Assembly (NCBI RefSeq): GCF_963678635.1 | Contig: NC_087066.1 | Span: 56,686,312-56,750,311 of the forward strand | Reading direction: 5' to 3' | DNA length: 64,000 nt | DNA from: Symsagittifera roscoffensis | Taxonomy: Eukaryota > Xenacoelomorpha > Acoela > Convolutidae | In this document: piece by piece, positions 1 through 10,785 of the stretch | Position numbering within the stretch: the first letter of the stretch is position 1 | Layout of the letters: each line of letters starts with the position of its first letter | The notes under the pieces: generated by a model | The model's database searches: none | Seen by the model: the letters and a program-made list of their open reading frames with translations, nothing else | What the model was told of the DNA's origin: nothing | Position numbers and translations under genes: made by a program

Positions 1-696
1 AACTCCACGAGTTGAAGTACCTAAACATACATGCACACATAATTGAAACTTTGTGAATTGCCATTTAATTTTTACATTCCTAAAATTTGAGTACACCAAA
101 CAAAACCACAGCTCTAAGCTTTGAAATAGTAATTGTGTAGTTTTCTAGCAAATAGAATTTCAAACAGTAGCCGATCCATTTGGCCGCCGCTGTATGCTAA
201 TTTTGAGAGGGAACAATGTGCCGATTGGCCTGTTTTTTTGAAAAATTTGTCTGCGGTGCAAAAAATATGTGGTCAAAATTTGGTCTTCTTGTTTCATGAC
301 GTATGATTCATTATTATAGGCGAATGATTTATCATTGCGAATCATTATTAATTTTCATCGGATTCCGCGCACAACTACCTGTAACGTAAATTTTGTTGGC
401 ACATCAATTTTTCGCGGATTTCACTACGAGCGAAATTAGCAAGCTGTTCTGGTTTCCGCGAATTGTTGGCGCAGAACTACATTTTGCCGCGGAGAAGTTA
501 TACAAAAAGCTTACATAATGAGTTACCTAAGTTTACATAATAATTACATAAAAAATACGGCAACTTACGGACAATGCCATAGCAGGTGAGAAAATCGTCA
601 GATAAATTTGTATGAACTACAGAGCCATTAACTCTAATTCATAGTATTGAAAAGAAATTTTTTTCTTGAAAAGAAATTTTTTTTTGAAAAGAAGAA
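1..696. other. AT-rich intergenic, no gene seen
   Basis: No convincing coding signal. The stretch around 190-300 (motif TTTGTCTGCGG, then a GTGGTCAAAATTTGGTC-like phrase) resembles part of 37300-37620, so it is probably an old dispersed repeat. Around 645-695 there is a short direct repeat of a GAAAAGAAATTTTTTT-like phrase. Confidence 0.5.
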
Positions 697-1090
697 GTTT
701 AACAGCTGGAACCTGGTCCAAACTATATATTATTTTTGGTTATAAATTAGATATTTTATCCCTATAAAATATTAAAGACTAACCAATCACACTCCATCTA
801 ACTAACAACCCATTTATTTGTAAGTGCTGAAATTACTTGTAATTTCAGCACCAGAGCATTCTGAATTTAACTTACAACTTAGTTGCCTTTTCCAAGAGAC
901 CGACTCGTAACAAACCAGTATACTCTAGATCTATTGAGACTAAGAGATATAAGAGTAAGATTAAGATCGGTATTAGACTAAGAAGTTGCACGAATCTATC
1001 CGGCCGAAAATAAGATAGCGTGACGAGCAGACGGTGTACCCTATCTGAAATTAATCTATGAGTTAGAGATACATCCCAACTAACAGCTCA
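697..1090 (-). repeat. Family C dispersed repeat, copy 1 (inverted)
   Basis: The reverse complement matches 12345-12733 and 15161-15532. The best conserved block carries the phrases GTACACC(G/A)TCTG, GTCACGCTA and TTTCGGCCGGATAGATTCG. This copy holds a perfect 13-bp-stem hairpin at 824-851. The family is about 350-390 bp and shows no long ORF. It could be a SINE or another short non-autonomous element; I do not see a clear B box, so the class is open. Confidence 0.7.
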
Positions 1091-2188
1091 TGATGGACTG
1101 TTTGGTCGTTTTTTTCTTGAAAAAAACTTAAAAATAACTTCAATTTGAGAAAACAGAAAATAATATTGGGTTGAAAGTTTGATTTAATTTATCTAATTGG
1201 AAAAACTCATCTAATACTTAAAAAAAAAACACGACAAGTTTTTTGTTTTTGCGTTGCTACTAAAGCTCGCATAAAACACTAGTTTTTCGAAATCAAAATA
1301 AAGGTCAAGTGAGTTATAAATCATGAGAAAATGTGAAATAAAAGCATGAATTTACCAATTTTTCTCGATTAAACTTTGCTTGCCAGATGCAACAACACAA
1401 TTAATTTTAGAAATAGTGAAAACGTTTTTGATAGAAATTGTTAGTTCAAAAGTGATAAATGCGATATTGCTATAACTTTCCAAAAGTTGTATTGTCAAAA
1501 ATTGTCTTATGGTGTTGATTAGTAATTAAGTAGAATTCTTCACCGAGCGGATTTTCAAATAATATAATAATTTTGGAGTATTGTTTGGCATTTGGTTGAC
1601 TAAATTTTATTTATGAGACCTTCCAAACTTTCAGAGAGATACAATTTTATAAAAATTGGGTTGTTGGTGGATTGAAAAACAACAGGCTAAAAAGCTGATT
1701 CATTATAAATAATTAAACAACCGGGTTAACAATAAATGCTTGTCATACAATTCCATACTATTTTAAAAAATGCTTATCATAAAATTCCATACAATTACTA
1801 GCATGACAAGCATTATATAAAAAAAGCATGGCAAGCATTTTTTTCCATATTGTGGAATTCTATGACAAGCATTGTTTCAATATGATACAATATGACGTTT
1901 CATTTTATGTTTATGCGTTTTGCACTGAAGCACAACAAACGAAACCGAAAGTTTTCTCCAATGAGAAAACCAGCAGACTAAACGACACTACAGCTGCGGA
2001 TTCAATTACGTATATATAGATGGCAAGTAACCTAAACTACTGACATTTTTTCAGTATTATATCAAACAAAAGTAGTTTTTGTATATGACTTTGAAACTTC
2101 TGTTTTGAACAATTCAGTGGTTGAAAATTATGGCTTGATTTAAGTAAAAGTAGTCTAACCACTAAAACGAGAATTAAATACATTTTTT
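1091..2188. other. AT-rich intergenic with short repeated motif
   Basis: No gene recognised. Around 1736-1880 the motif TGCTTGTCATACAATTCC recurs on both strands, spaced by poly-A/T stretches. The same motif recurs at about 2760 and 2880, and heavily at 10.4-10.8 and 11.15-11.25 kb. Confidence 0.5.
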
Positions 2189-2728
2189 GTTCCGACTTTC
2201 GATACGAAAGTAACGGAATATTTGTGCTCGGGGTGGGTTTTTTTTTCTTCAGACAAACTTCGACTTATTAACTAGGCTATTTTGACGGAATTTTTTTATA
2301 TCATTCAAAAGGTATTGTTGTCCTGAGCTTAAATTTGAAAAGATATTTCACCTGTGATCATTTTTTGTAAAGTTATGAGGGTTCAAAGATTTCCATTTTG
2401 GCCATTTTGACCAATTTGGGACAATTAACGCGCAATATAATTCGCGCTTGTAACGCGTAAGCGGAGATTTAATCCGTCTTATAAATCGTTCCAAATTGGT
2501 CGAATGAAGCTTAATTGCCATAATTGATTTGTTACAAGGAACGAAATCTATCTTTTTGTACTTTATATGGCGTGTGGGGTGATGTTTTTCATAAAAAATT
2601 TCAAATTTTAGAAAAAAAAACTTCAATTTATTTTAATTCATTTATTTTTTTTATGTATTACTGCTGCTCAATAAACCTGAAAAGGCAGTCGGAACATTCA
2701 GGGCTTCGCCGTGATACGAGCAGTCTTG
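2189..2728 (+). repeat. Family A element, full length (A1)
   Basis: It starts with GTTCCGACTTTCGATACGAA, which contains the palindrome TTTCGATACGAAA, and ends with TGATACGAGCAGTCTTG just downstream of a CAGGGCTTCGCC-type hairpin (here one base changed to CGCCGTG). The interior has GC-rich palindromic phrases around ACGCGC and AACGCGTAAGCGG. No ATG-led ORF is shared by all copies, so it is non-autonomous. Flanks are T-rich on both sides. Confidence 0.85.
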
Positions 2729-3138
2729 TCTTAGCTTTGAAATCTTTTTAAGAAAAAAATGCTTATCATACTGTCTTCAATGCAAAAAAATTGAAACTTT
2801 TGTTAAACAAAATTTTTTTCGTTGAGCAAAAACGTCAATAAATTTCCTCAAGTTTATTTAGGATTTTTTGCATGAAATAATTGCTTGTCATACTATGCTC
2901 TTAAACGGAATAATGTGATATGCATTTTTTATTATGGAAATCAACCTGGGCTTGAGGGAAACTTTGGATGTTGAGATTTCCAGTCTTTTAAAGAACCCGG
3001 CCAATTCCACTCCTGATCCGGTAACGAACTGTTTGAATGGAAAGACTAATTATTGTTTCGAATTTCGAAGAAAGTGCGGAATGTTTATGCATGGTGTGGT
3101 TTGCTTGAGATGCTTGGTACGCTTGGTGTGCTATTCAG

Positions 3139-3340
3139 TCAATTTTCGACTTTTTAAGCAAGCGTTGTTGACAAAACTTTCCGTACCTTCTGAAAAATAT
3201 TGTTGTCTTGAGCTCAAAATTTTAAAGGTATTTTACCTGTGATCATTTTTTGTATAGCTCCGGGTGTTTGAAAATTTCTAACTTGGCATATTTGGGACAA
3301 TGAAATTGCGCTATATTGCGCTCTTATAACATGAGCGTTC
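3139..3340 (+). repeat. Family A element, strongly diverged fragment
   Basis: Middle part of family A, recognisable by CGACTTTTTAA, TATTGTTGTCTTGAGCTC, TTTTACCTGTGATCATTTTTTGTA and GGGACAATGAAATTGCGC. Both palindromic ends are gone. Most diverged plus-strand copy in the window. Confidence 0.6.
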
Positions 3341-3655
3341 AACAGTGCGTTTAGTGCACCGAAGCTGAAATGGTGTTCAATAGGAAAGTAGACGGAAAAA
3401 AGTTAAGAACTAGCCATAAATTGATGAAAACGAAAACACTAATTGTAAAAATTAATCATCATGATGAACTTCGGCTACTTTTTTTTCTCTATATTCTCTC
3501 TATTTCTTTTTTTGACTGGTTTTAAGCTCTGCTGTTTTTTTTTTGGCTTAAATGAATGCATTTGGGAAAGACTGGTTTTAAACGAATTTGATTCTTCCTG
3601 AGTAATTCCTTGTCCAAAACCATAACGTGAGTATACTAAAACTTGTATGTAACAT
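3341..3655. other. AT-rich intergenic, nothing recognised
   Basis: Low-complexity T-rich DNA between two repeat remnants. I see no gene or structured repeat here. Confidence 0.4.
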
Positions 3656-4050
3656 TTCTAGAACTTTGTTTGGATATACAAGAGGCTTCTTGTACTATAA
3701 TTTTCTCGTCTATTAACAATGTTTTTTCAGAGTAATTTTAGATTAATTAAAATTAAGCTAAGGTGAGCCATTCGTGGGGTAAAATTTTGGCTGCGAGTTT
3801 CGAAAAATAAATGGAAACATATTAATTCCGGTGAAATTCTCAGCAACTGTTTTTGTTTTTTTTTGTTGTCTAATCTTAACCCAATTTGAGAAAAACGCGT
3901 TTGGAAATTCAAGTTTTGTTCGTTTTGTCCGGATAAATTAAATCAACACTTTATACTGTGCTGAATTAAATTATTCAGCCAAAACGAAAAAAAACTTGAA
4001 ACTTAAAACGCGTTATTCTTAATTTGGGTTGATTGTAGACAAAAAACAAA
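3656..4050 (+). repeat. Diverged relative of the 30-kb mariner-type MITE
   Basis: 3656-3950 resembles the right half of the foldback element at 30005-30742 (shared: AGGCTTCTTGT, CATATTAATTC, GGTGAAATTCT, AACCCAATTTGAGAAAAACGCG, GTTCGTTTTGTCC). At about 3955 a second TIR-like stretch begins in opposite orientation (CTGTGCTGAATTAAATTATTC, then AAAACGCG), so two element ends abut. No perfect terminal repeat remains. Confidence 0.65.
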
Positions 4051-4504
4051 AAAGACAGAAAATACTCAAGTTTTTGGCAGCGTTATTATAGTGCAAATTA
4101 TTGTGCATATTATGGGCAATTTTTTTTCACCCCAAAACGGATCATTTTTGGCTTTTTCAGTTTTTTTTTCATTTTTTTATTTATCCCCCAAAAACTTATG
4201 TAAACTATGAAGGGATATAATAAGCGTCTTCGAATCGTAATAGTATGACCAAATGACTCGGCTCAATTGAAAGTGAAAACCGCACTAGATTTTCATGTAA
4301 AAAGTTTGATTACAATGGATTATTTTGGTATCCGCCCACACACTCCCTTCATGGCACTTTTCACAGTTTACCACCCACAAGGTTCTACGGCTTTTTTTCA
4401 TCTATATTTTGATGAAAACGAAGTCAATTCAGTGTCTGAGCAAGGATTGAAAAGTTGACAATTTCTTAAACTGTCTCCGACAAGAGAACTAGTCTTTTGT
4501 TGTT

Positions 4505-5045
4505 GTTCCGACTTTCGATACGAAAGTAACGGAATATTTGTGCTCGGGGTGGGTTTTTTTCTTCAGACAAATTTCGACTTTTTAACTAGCCATTTTTGAC
4601 GGAATTTTTTTTATCATTCGAAAGGTATTGTTGTCCTGAGCTCAAATTTGAAAAGATATTTCACCTGTGATTATTTTTCGTAAAATTATGAGGGTTTAAA
4701 GATTGCCATTTTGGCCATTTTGACCAATTTGGGACAATTAACGCGCGATATATTCCGCGCTATTAACGCGTAATCGGAGAGTTAATCCGTCTTAGAAATC
4801 GTTCCAAATTAGTTAAAAGAAGTTTATTTGCCATAATTGGTTTGTTGCAAGGAGCGAAATCTATCCTTTTGTACTTAATATGGCGTGTGGGGGGATGATT
4901 TTCATTTAAAAAAATCACATTTTAGAGAAAAAAAAATTCTTTTGTTTTATTTCATTGAATTTTTTAATGTTATTACTGCTCCATAAACCTTAAAAGGCAG
5001 TCGGAACGGAACATTCAGGGCTTCGCTCTGATACGAGCAGTCTTG
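4505..5045 (+). repeat. Family A element, full length (A2)
   Basis: Complete copy with both palindromic ends. Its last base is followed by TT and then directly by the next full copy, so A2 and A3 form a head-to-tail pair with a 2-base junction. Confidence 0.88.
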
Positions 5046-5047
5046 TT

Positions 5048-5572
5048 GTTCCGACTTTCGATACGAAAGTAACGGAATATTTGTGCTCGGGGTGGGTTTT
5101 CTTTTCTTCAGACAAATTTCGACCTTTTAACCTTCCTTTTTTGACGGAATTTTTTTATATCATTCAAAAGGTTGTCCTGAGCTTAAATTTGAAAAGATAT
5201 TTCACCTGTGATCATTTTTTGTTAAGTTATGGCGGTTTAAAGATTGCCATTTTGGCCAATTTAGGACCATTAACGCGCGATATATTTCGCGCTATTAACG
5301 CGTAAGCGGAGATTTAATCCATCTTAGAAATCGTTCCAAATTTGTTGGAAGAAACTTATTTGCCATAATTGATTTGTTACAAGGAGCGAAATCTATCCTT
5401 TTGTACTTTATATGGCGTGTGCGGGGATGATTTTTAAAAAAATTTCAAATTTTAGAAAAAAAAAATTTTCATTTTATTTTATTACATTTTATTTTTATAG
5501 GTTATTACTGCTCCTTAAACATTAAAAGGCAGTCGGAACATTCAGGGCTTCGCCCTGATACGAGCACTCTTG
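5048..5572 (+). repeat. Family A element, full length (A3)
   Basis: Complete copy directly abutting A2. The 3' hairpin CAGGGCTTCGCCCTG is perfect here (6-bp stem, TTC loop), followed by ATACGAGCACTCTTG. Confidence 0.88.
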
Positions 5573-5638
5573 TTTCCTTTCGATTTGGTACAGGCGATTG
5601 CGATAGAGAATCATCCAGAAGTTGATGATAGATAAAAA

Positions 5639-6152
5639 CAAGACTGCTCGTATCAGGGCGAAACCCTGAAGGTTCCGACTGCCTATTAAGGTTTATGGAG
5701 CAGTAATAACATTAAAAAATTAAAAGTAATAAAGAAAAAATGAAACTTTTTTTTCTAAAATTTGAAATTTTTTTATGAAAATCATCCCCCCACACGCCAT
5801 ATAAAGTACAAAAAGATAGATTTCGTTCCTTGTAACAAATCAATTATGGCAAATGAGCTCCGTTCAACCAATTTGGAACGATTTATAAGACGGATTAAAT
5901 CTCCGCTTACGCGTTACAAGCGCGAATTATATTGCGCGTTAATTGTCCCAAATTGGTCAAAATGGCCAAAATGGAAATCTTGAACCCTCATAATTTTACA
6001 AAAAATGATCACAGGTGAAATATCTTTTCAAATTTAAGCTCAGGACAACAATACCTTTTGAAAGATATTAAAAAATTCCGTCAAAAATGGCTAGTTAAAA
6101 AAAACCACCCCGAGCACAAATATTCCGTTACTTTCGTATCGAAAGTCGGAAC
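5639..6152 (-). repeat. Family A element, full length, inverted (A4)
   Basis: Reverse-orientation copy starting CAAGACTGCTCGTATCAGGG and ending CGTATCGAAAGTCGGAAC. It faces A3 across 66 bp, so A3/A4 form a long inverted repeat. An internal frame is open for about 70 codons, but its start differs between copies. Confidence 0.88.
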
Positions 6153-6464
6153 AATAACAACGTATTATCAAAATAAAGATATCGCCGCCTCCCCCTCGGA
6201 ACTATTTAACAGCATTGACATGAGACCAATCGGCTGATTTCGATACAGAGGTTGCGTCAAAACACAAAAATGCTTCCATAAAGTGTCAAAACGATATTTT
6301 CTGACGCTTTTACTGCAATCTGTAGCTAAATTTGATCTTTTTGTTACTTTCGGAGAGCTCAAAAAATAACCCAAATTAGTCTATTTTCCCAATGATCGGA
6401 TGAGAACTGCTCCTGGTCCTAACGATGTCTGACATTTCGGGGAATATATTAAAAGGAGTGCAGC

Positions 6465-6665
6465 CAGTATTTAGACAGCCGCGTATTCATACTAGTCAGT
6501 ATTTAGACAAATACTGTATGAACCAATCAGAATCGAGAAAAGACATAAATAATCCAAAATAAATAATAATTATTTATTAATTTCTTCTTTGTCTCGATTC
6601 TGATTGGTTGAAACAGTATTTGTCTAAATACTGACCAGTCTGAATTCGCGGTTGTCTAAATACTG
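6465..6665. mobile_element. 201-bp foldback MITE with nested palindromes
   Basis: Terminal inverted repeats begin CAGTATTTAGACA and end TGTCTAAATACTG. Just inside, each arm repeats the same motif as a self-palindrome (CAGTATTTAGACAAATACTG at about 6499, and its mirror at about 6613). The arms continue through ACCAATCAGAATCGAG to a centre of ATTTATT repeats. There is no ORF. The flanking bases do not show a clear target duplication, so the superfamily is undetermined. Confidence 0.8.
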
Positions 6666-6833
6666 ATATGTAACCATATTAAAAGCCTTATAAAGCATAT
6701 AATAAAAGTAGAAGAAGCATCAGAAACGTATTACGATATTTAGAACAATCAACACCCTTAGAAAAGCTTAGAAAAGTATTGATTAATAATAGGAAGCGTT
6801 CTATAATTAGAAAATGTTGTTGACATAATGTAC

Positions 6834-7275
6834 CTGTTTTTGCAACTCTGCATTCGTATGCTTTGTCGCTGCCAAAAACGGTAATGTAACTAGATGGATC
6901 TGGAATCATTCTGGCTAATGGCCATTTTCTGCAAAACGATTGCAGATACTCAATTCTCAGCGAATTGATCTCTGTTGAGTTTGACATTCTTTTCTCCTTT
7001 TCGAATAAGTACTCAAAGTCATCGTGGAAAACTTGATCAAAATCAGAAATCGTAAGGTTCGGATTATAGTTTGGTTGATTAAATGTAGCGTAATATTCAG
7101 ATAGTGGCACCGGAAATGCTTTGACGTTGAGTTGTTGAATTTGAAACAATTGGGCTGGTTTTTTCAGATTAACCGAAGACAGATATTTTTCTGGATTATT
7201 TAGGTAAAATATTGTCAATAGAAAACAAAATAATAAAAAATAAGAACATTTTGTATTTTTTGTTTCATTCAACAT
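6834..7275 (-). CDS. Sulfotransferase-like protein, first exon only
   Basis: The ATG at 7275 opens 147 codons ending in a good donor (CAG then GTACAT) at 6834/6833, phase 1. The layout is that of a Golgi type II membrane protein: a short polar N terminus, one hydrophobic segment (about residues 12-26), then a luminal stem. The exon stops within CRVAKTG, which resembles the 5'-phosphosulfate-binding loop (V-x-K-x-G) of the carbohydrate sulfotransferase family Sulfotransfer_2. Such enzymes move sulfate from PAPS to glycans. The 3'-phosphate-binding loop would be in a later exon; I find none downstream to the window's left edge. The open frame runs past the donor to 6688, but that part looks random. 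It may be a gene with distant exons or an orphaned exon. Family assignment rests on one motif plus topology. Confidence 0.5.
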
Positions 7276-7337
7276 ATTTGCACCTCTCGTAAAATCATAC
7301 AGCTAAGTAGAAAATTAATTAGAAGATAAAAATGCAA

Positions 7338-7867
7338 CAAGACTGCTCGTATCAGGGCGAAGCCCTGAATGTTCCGACTGCCTTTTAAGGTTTATGGAGC
7401 AGCAGTAATAACATAAAAAAAGTTAAATGTAATAAAATAAAATTAATTTTTTTTCTAAAATTTGAAATTTTTTATGAAAATCATCCCCCCGCACGCCATT
7501 TAAAGTACAAAAGGATAGATTTCGCTCCTTGTAACAAATCAATTATGGCAAATAAGCTTCTTGCAACCAATTTGGAACGATTTCTAAGACGGATTAAATC
7601 TCCGCTTACGCGTTAATAGCGCGAAGTATATCGCGCGTTAATTGTACCAAATTGGTCAAAATGGCAATCTTTAAACCCCCATAACTTTACAAAAAATGAT
7701 CACAGGTAAAATATCTTTTCAAATTTGAGCTCAAGACAACAATACCTTTCGAATGATATAAAAAGATTCCGTCAAAAATGGCTAGGTAAAAAGTCGAAAT
7801 TTGTCTGAAGAAAAAAAACCCATCCCGAGCACAAATATTCCGTTACTTTCGTATCGAAAGTCGGAAC
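7338..7867 (-). repeat. Family A element, inverted (A5); left arm of composite unit
   Basis: Full-length inverted copy with perfect CAGGGCGAAGCCCTG hairpin. With the plus-oriented copy at 8604 it forms ~400-bp inverted arms around the 735-bp core described next. Confidence 0.88.
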
Positions 7868-8603
7868 AATAACTGAATAAGAACTGCCTCAATATGAATT
7901 TTATGCAGTAAAAACTTGAATTAGGATCAATTTACAAACCATTCGTTGCGTGCAAAAATTGGTTCTATACAGACAAATATGTATCATATCCCTATTAAAT
8001 CAATCATATTGTCTACAATCTGCAGGGGTCGTAACAAAGTTGTTTAACATCAAAAAACTTAGTTTGAAAAACTATTTTCAAAAGTTTAACAAACTACTTT
8101 CATTCGCAAATTACTCTTGTTCTCAAAAAGTTGTTCTATCAAGCACGTTCTATTACAGGAGTTCTATCCTTATTCTATCATATCATAAGATATCCGTCAA
8201 TTTTGTAGTGAACTAAAGTCACTTAAGGAGAGTTGTTTACCGGAAACATAAGCTTGCGGGAAGGACAAAATGAAGTAGGATCCAAATTACTCCTATAAAA
8301 GAGTGGTCTCACGAAAAAGCAACTATGATAGACAGGTCCCGCATGCATTTTGCGTGATATAATTTGAAAACTATTTTGTGAAAAAATTATACAATTCAAA
8401 ACTCGCAAAATATGTTGAGATAATGTTCAGATAATTAATTGTAAGCACTATCATGTTATATCAAGAAATATGCTCGCTTCAACTTATTTAACATAAATAC
8501 ATTTTCGAAAAAGTCTACATAAAGAATGATAGAGAAAAAAAACAGTTTTAGCGTGTTTAAATAATGAATCTAAGAATTTTAAAAGCACCATACACAGGTT
8601 ATT
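7868..8603. repeat. Core sequence B of composite repeat, copy 1
   Basis: About 735 bp lying between inverted family A copies. The whole block recurs at 18531-19266 and in part at 17316-17573 and 20253-20515. An 88-codon frame stays open in two copies, but it begins with GTG and its differences are mostly amino-acid changing, so I do not call it a gene. Confidence 0.85.
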
Positions 8604-8998
8604 GTTCCGACTTTCGATACGAAAGTAACGGAATAATTGTGCTCGGGGTGGGTTTTTTTTCTTCACACAAATTTCGACTTTTTAACTAGCCATTTTTGAC
8701 AGATTTTTTTATATCATTCAAAAGGTATTGTTGTCCTGAGCTCAAATTTGAAAAGATATTTCACCTGTGATCGTTTTTTGTAAAGTTGTGGTGGTTTAAA
8801 GATTGCCATTTTGGCCAATTTGGGACAATTAACGCGCGATATATTTCGCGCTATTAGCGCGAAAGCGGAGAGTTTATCCGTCTTAAAATCGTTTCAAATT
8901 GGTTGAAAGAAGCTTATTTGCCATAATTGTTTTGTTACAAGGAGCAAAATCTATCCTTTTGTACTTTATATGGCTTGTGGGGGGATGATTTTTATATA
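8604..8998 (+). repeat. Family A element, 3'-truncated (A6)
   Basis: Plus-oriented copy with the 5' palindrome intact. It loses the 3' hairpin end and instead runs into a short A-rich joint followed by an inverted copy. The same truncation point is seen in the copies at 17574 and 19267, so it was inherited by duplication. Confidence 0.82.
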
Positions 8999-9021
8999 AA
9001 AAGAATTAAATGTAAAAAAAA

Positions 9022-9549
9022 CAAGACTGCTCGTATCAAGGCAAAGCCCTGAATGTTCCGAGTACCTTTAAAGGTTTATGGAGCAGTAATAACATCAAAA
9101 AAATAAGTGTAATAAAACAAAATGAAAATATCTTTTATTCTAAAATTTGAAATTTTTTATAAAATCATCCCCCACACGCCATATAAAGTACAAAATATAG
9201 ATTTCGCTCCTTGAAAAAAAACCAATTATGGCAAATAAGCTTCTTTCAACCAATTTGGAACAATTTCTAAGACGGATTAACTCTCCGCTTACGCGTTAAC
9301 AGCGCGAAATATATCGCGCGTTAATTGTCCCAAATTGGCCAAAATGGCAATCTTTAAACCCCCATAACTTTACGAAAAATGATCACATGTAAAATATCTT
9401 TTCAAATTTGAGCTCCTGACAAAAATACCTTTCGAAAGATATTTAAAATTTTCCTCAAAAATGGCTAGGTAAAAAGTAGAAATTTGTCTGAAGAAAAAAA
9501 ATCCACCCGAGCACAAATATTCCGTTACTTTCGTATCGAAAGTCGGAAC
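9022..9549 (-). repeat. Family A element, inverted (A7)
   Basis: Near full-length inverted copy. It starts 1684 bp after A5, i.e. one higher-order period. Confidence 0.85.
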
Positions 9550-9552
9550 TAT

Positions 9553-9663
9553 AAAATGAATTTTTTTTTTCTAAAAATGGAAAATTTACTGTTATTAATG
9601 CTCCATAAAGCTTCAAAAGGCAGTCGGAACATTCAGGGCTTCGCCCTGATACAAGCAGTCTTG
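9553..9663 (+). repeat. Family A element, internally deleted (A8)
   Basis: Only the 3' part is left, ending with GGGCTTCGCCCTGATACAAGCAGTCTTG-type sequence. It directly follows A7. Confidence 0.75.
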
Positions 9664-10417
9664 TTTTTATCAAAAGACAAACCAAACTTATCTGATTTAT
9701 AAAAAGATTGTTTTTTGATACTATACATGTACATAAATTCTCCCAAATTATCCCCAGTTTTTGAAAATGAACAATGTTATCATTGAATACCTATCTATTG
9801 TCACAGTTTCACGAAAAACAATGCATGAGAAGTAGTATTTACATTTGGAAAACAGCCTGAACGTCATTCAAACAAACCCAGATGACGACAAAATTTACTT
9901 AATAACGCCACATCCAACAGAAGCTGTCTAAAGAAAATGTTTTAACGATAGCGCGAAACCCTAATTTAGGCATATTTGCATATTTTCATATAGCAATAAA
10001 TAAGAAACCAACAATTTCAAGACTTATTCTCGAAAAAAGGCACAATACAATTTCAATCCATTTAGCAAAATCTCCAAAATCATGCAAGATTTCAAACAAA
10101 AATAGACAAGATTTTATAGAAGTTTTACAGACATCCAAGAGTTTGTATATTTAGAGGGACAGAAATACCGCCAACAATATTTTCAACCTTACTTTTTTCA
10201 TTTTTCTCTACGTAAAAGATCACATAATAAATATTAGCGGATGGTTTTCAGACATACCCGAGATTTTATATGTTTAGACGGACACAAATACCACCCACAG
10301 TATGTTTGAACTTACTAAATGTTTTTTTTCAGAAGATCACATAACGTATTTTATAGGGTGGACTCACACACTATTAGTTAGAAAAATTGATAGTTTTTTT
10401 TTTATGAACCCGTGTTG
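9664..10417. other. AT-rich intergenic; short imperfect duplication
   Basis: No gene. Two related ~110-bp segments (around 10130-10230 and 10240-10345) share CAGACAT(A/C)C, GAG, TTT(A)TAT-TTTAGA-GGACA and ACCGCC/ACCACCCA phrases, so a local duplication is likely. Confidence 0.4.
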
Positions 10418-10785
10418 ACAAAAAATGCTTATCCTACAATTTTCGTCTATGGAAAAATTGCTTATCGTACAATTCCGTAGAATTCCATAGAAAAATAGTA
10501 CAATAATAGCACGGCAAGCATTTTTTCCATTAAGAAAATTGTACGACAATCAGTTTTTCCATCAATGAAGTTGTACGATAAGCGTTTTTTCGATCAATAG
10601 AATTGTTCGATAAGCATTTTCTCCATCAAGGGAATTGTAAGAATAGCTTTTTTGTTCATCAACGGAATTGTATGACTAGCATTTTTTTCATCAACTGAAT
10701 TAAATGACTAGCATTTTTTTATCAACGGAATTGTAGGACTAACATTTTTCCATCAATGTATTTGTATTATTAGCACCTTTGAGGC
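10418..10785. repeat. Degenerate ~35-bp minisatellite
   Basis: Eight to ten diverged units of the type CATCAA-GGAATTGTACGATA-AGCATTTTTT, with TGTACGATAAGC as the most stable core. The first two units are partly in the opposite orientation. The same core occurs singly at 11150-11255 and, in an older form, at 1736-1880. Confidence 0.75.

Noticed and set aside
2934-3242. 102-codon plus frame starting with ATG
   Set aside because: The last half runs into a decayed family A fragment; the first ~45 codons look protein-like but match nothing and have no splice evidence.
5762-5983. Recurring 70-90-codon frame inside family A copies
   Set aside because: It is in the repeat interior, its start differs between copies and most copies have stops; open because of the palindromic interior, not selection.
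7950-8216. 88-codon frame conserved in core B (also 18612-18878)
   Set aside because: Both copies start at GTG, there is no ATG, and most nucleotide differences between them change the amino acid, as expected for neutral drift.
10418-10785. CRISPR-like array
   Set aside because: Units are diverged and contiguous without unique equal-length spacers, in a eukaryotic setting; it is a minisatellite.
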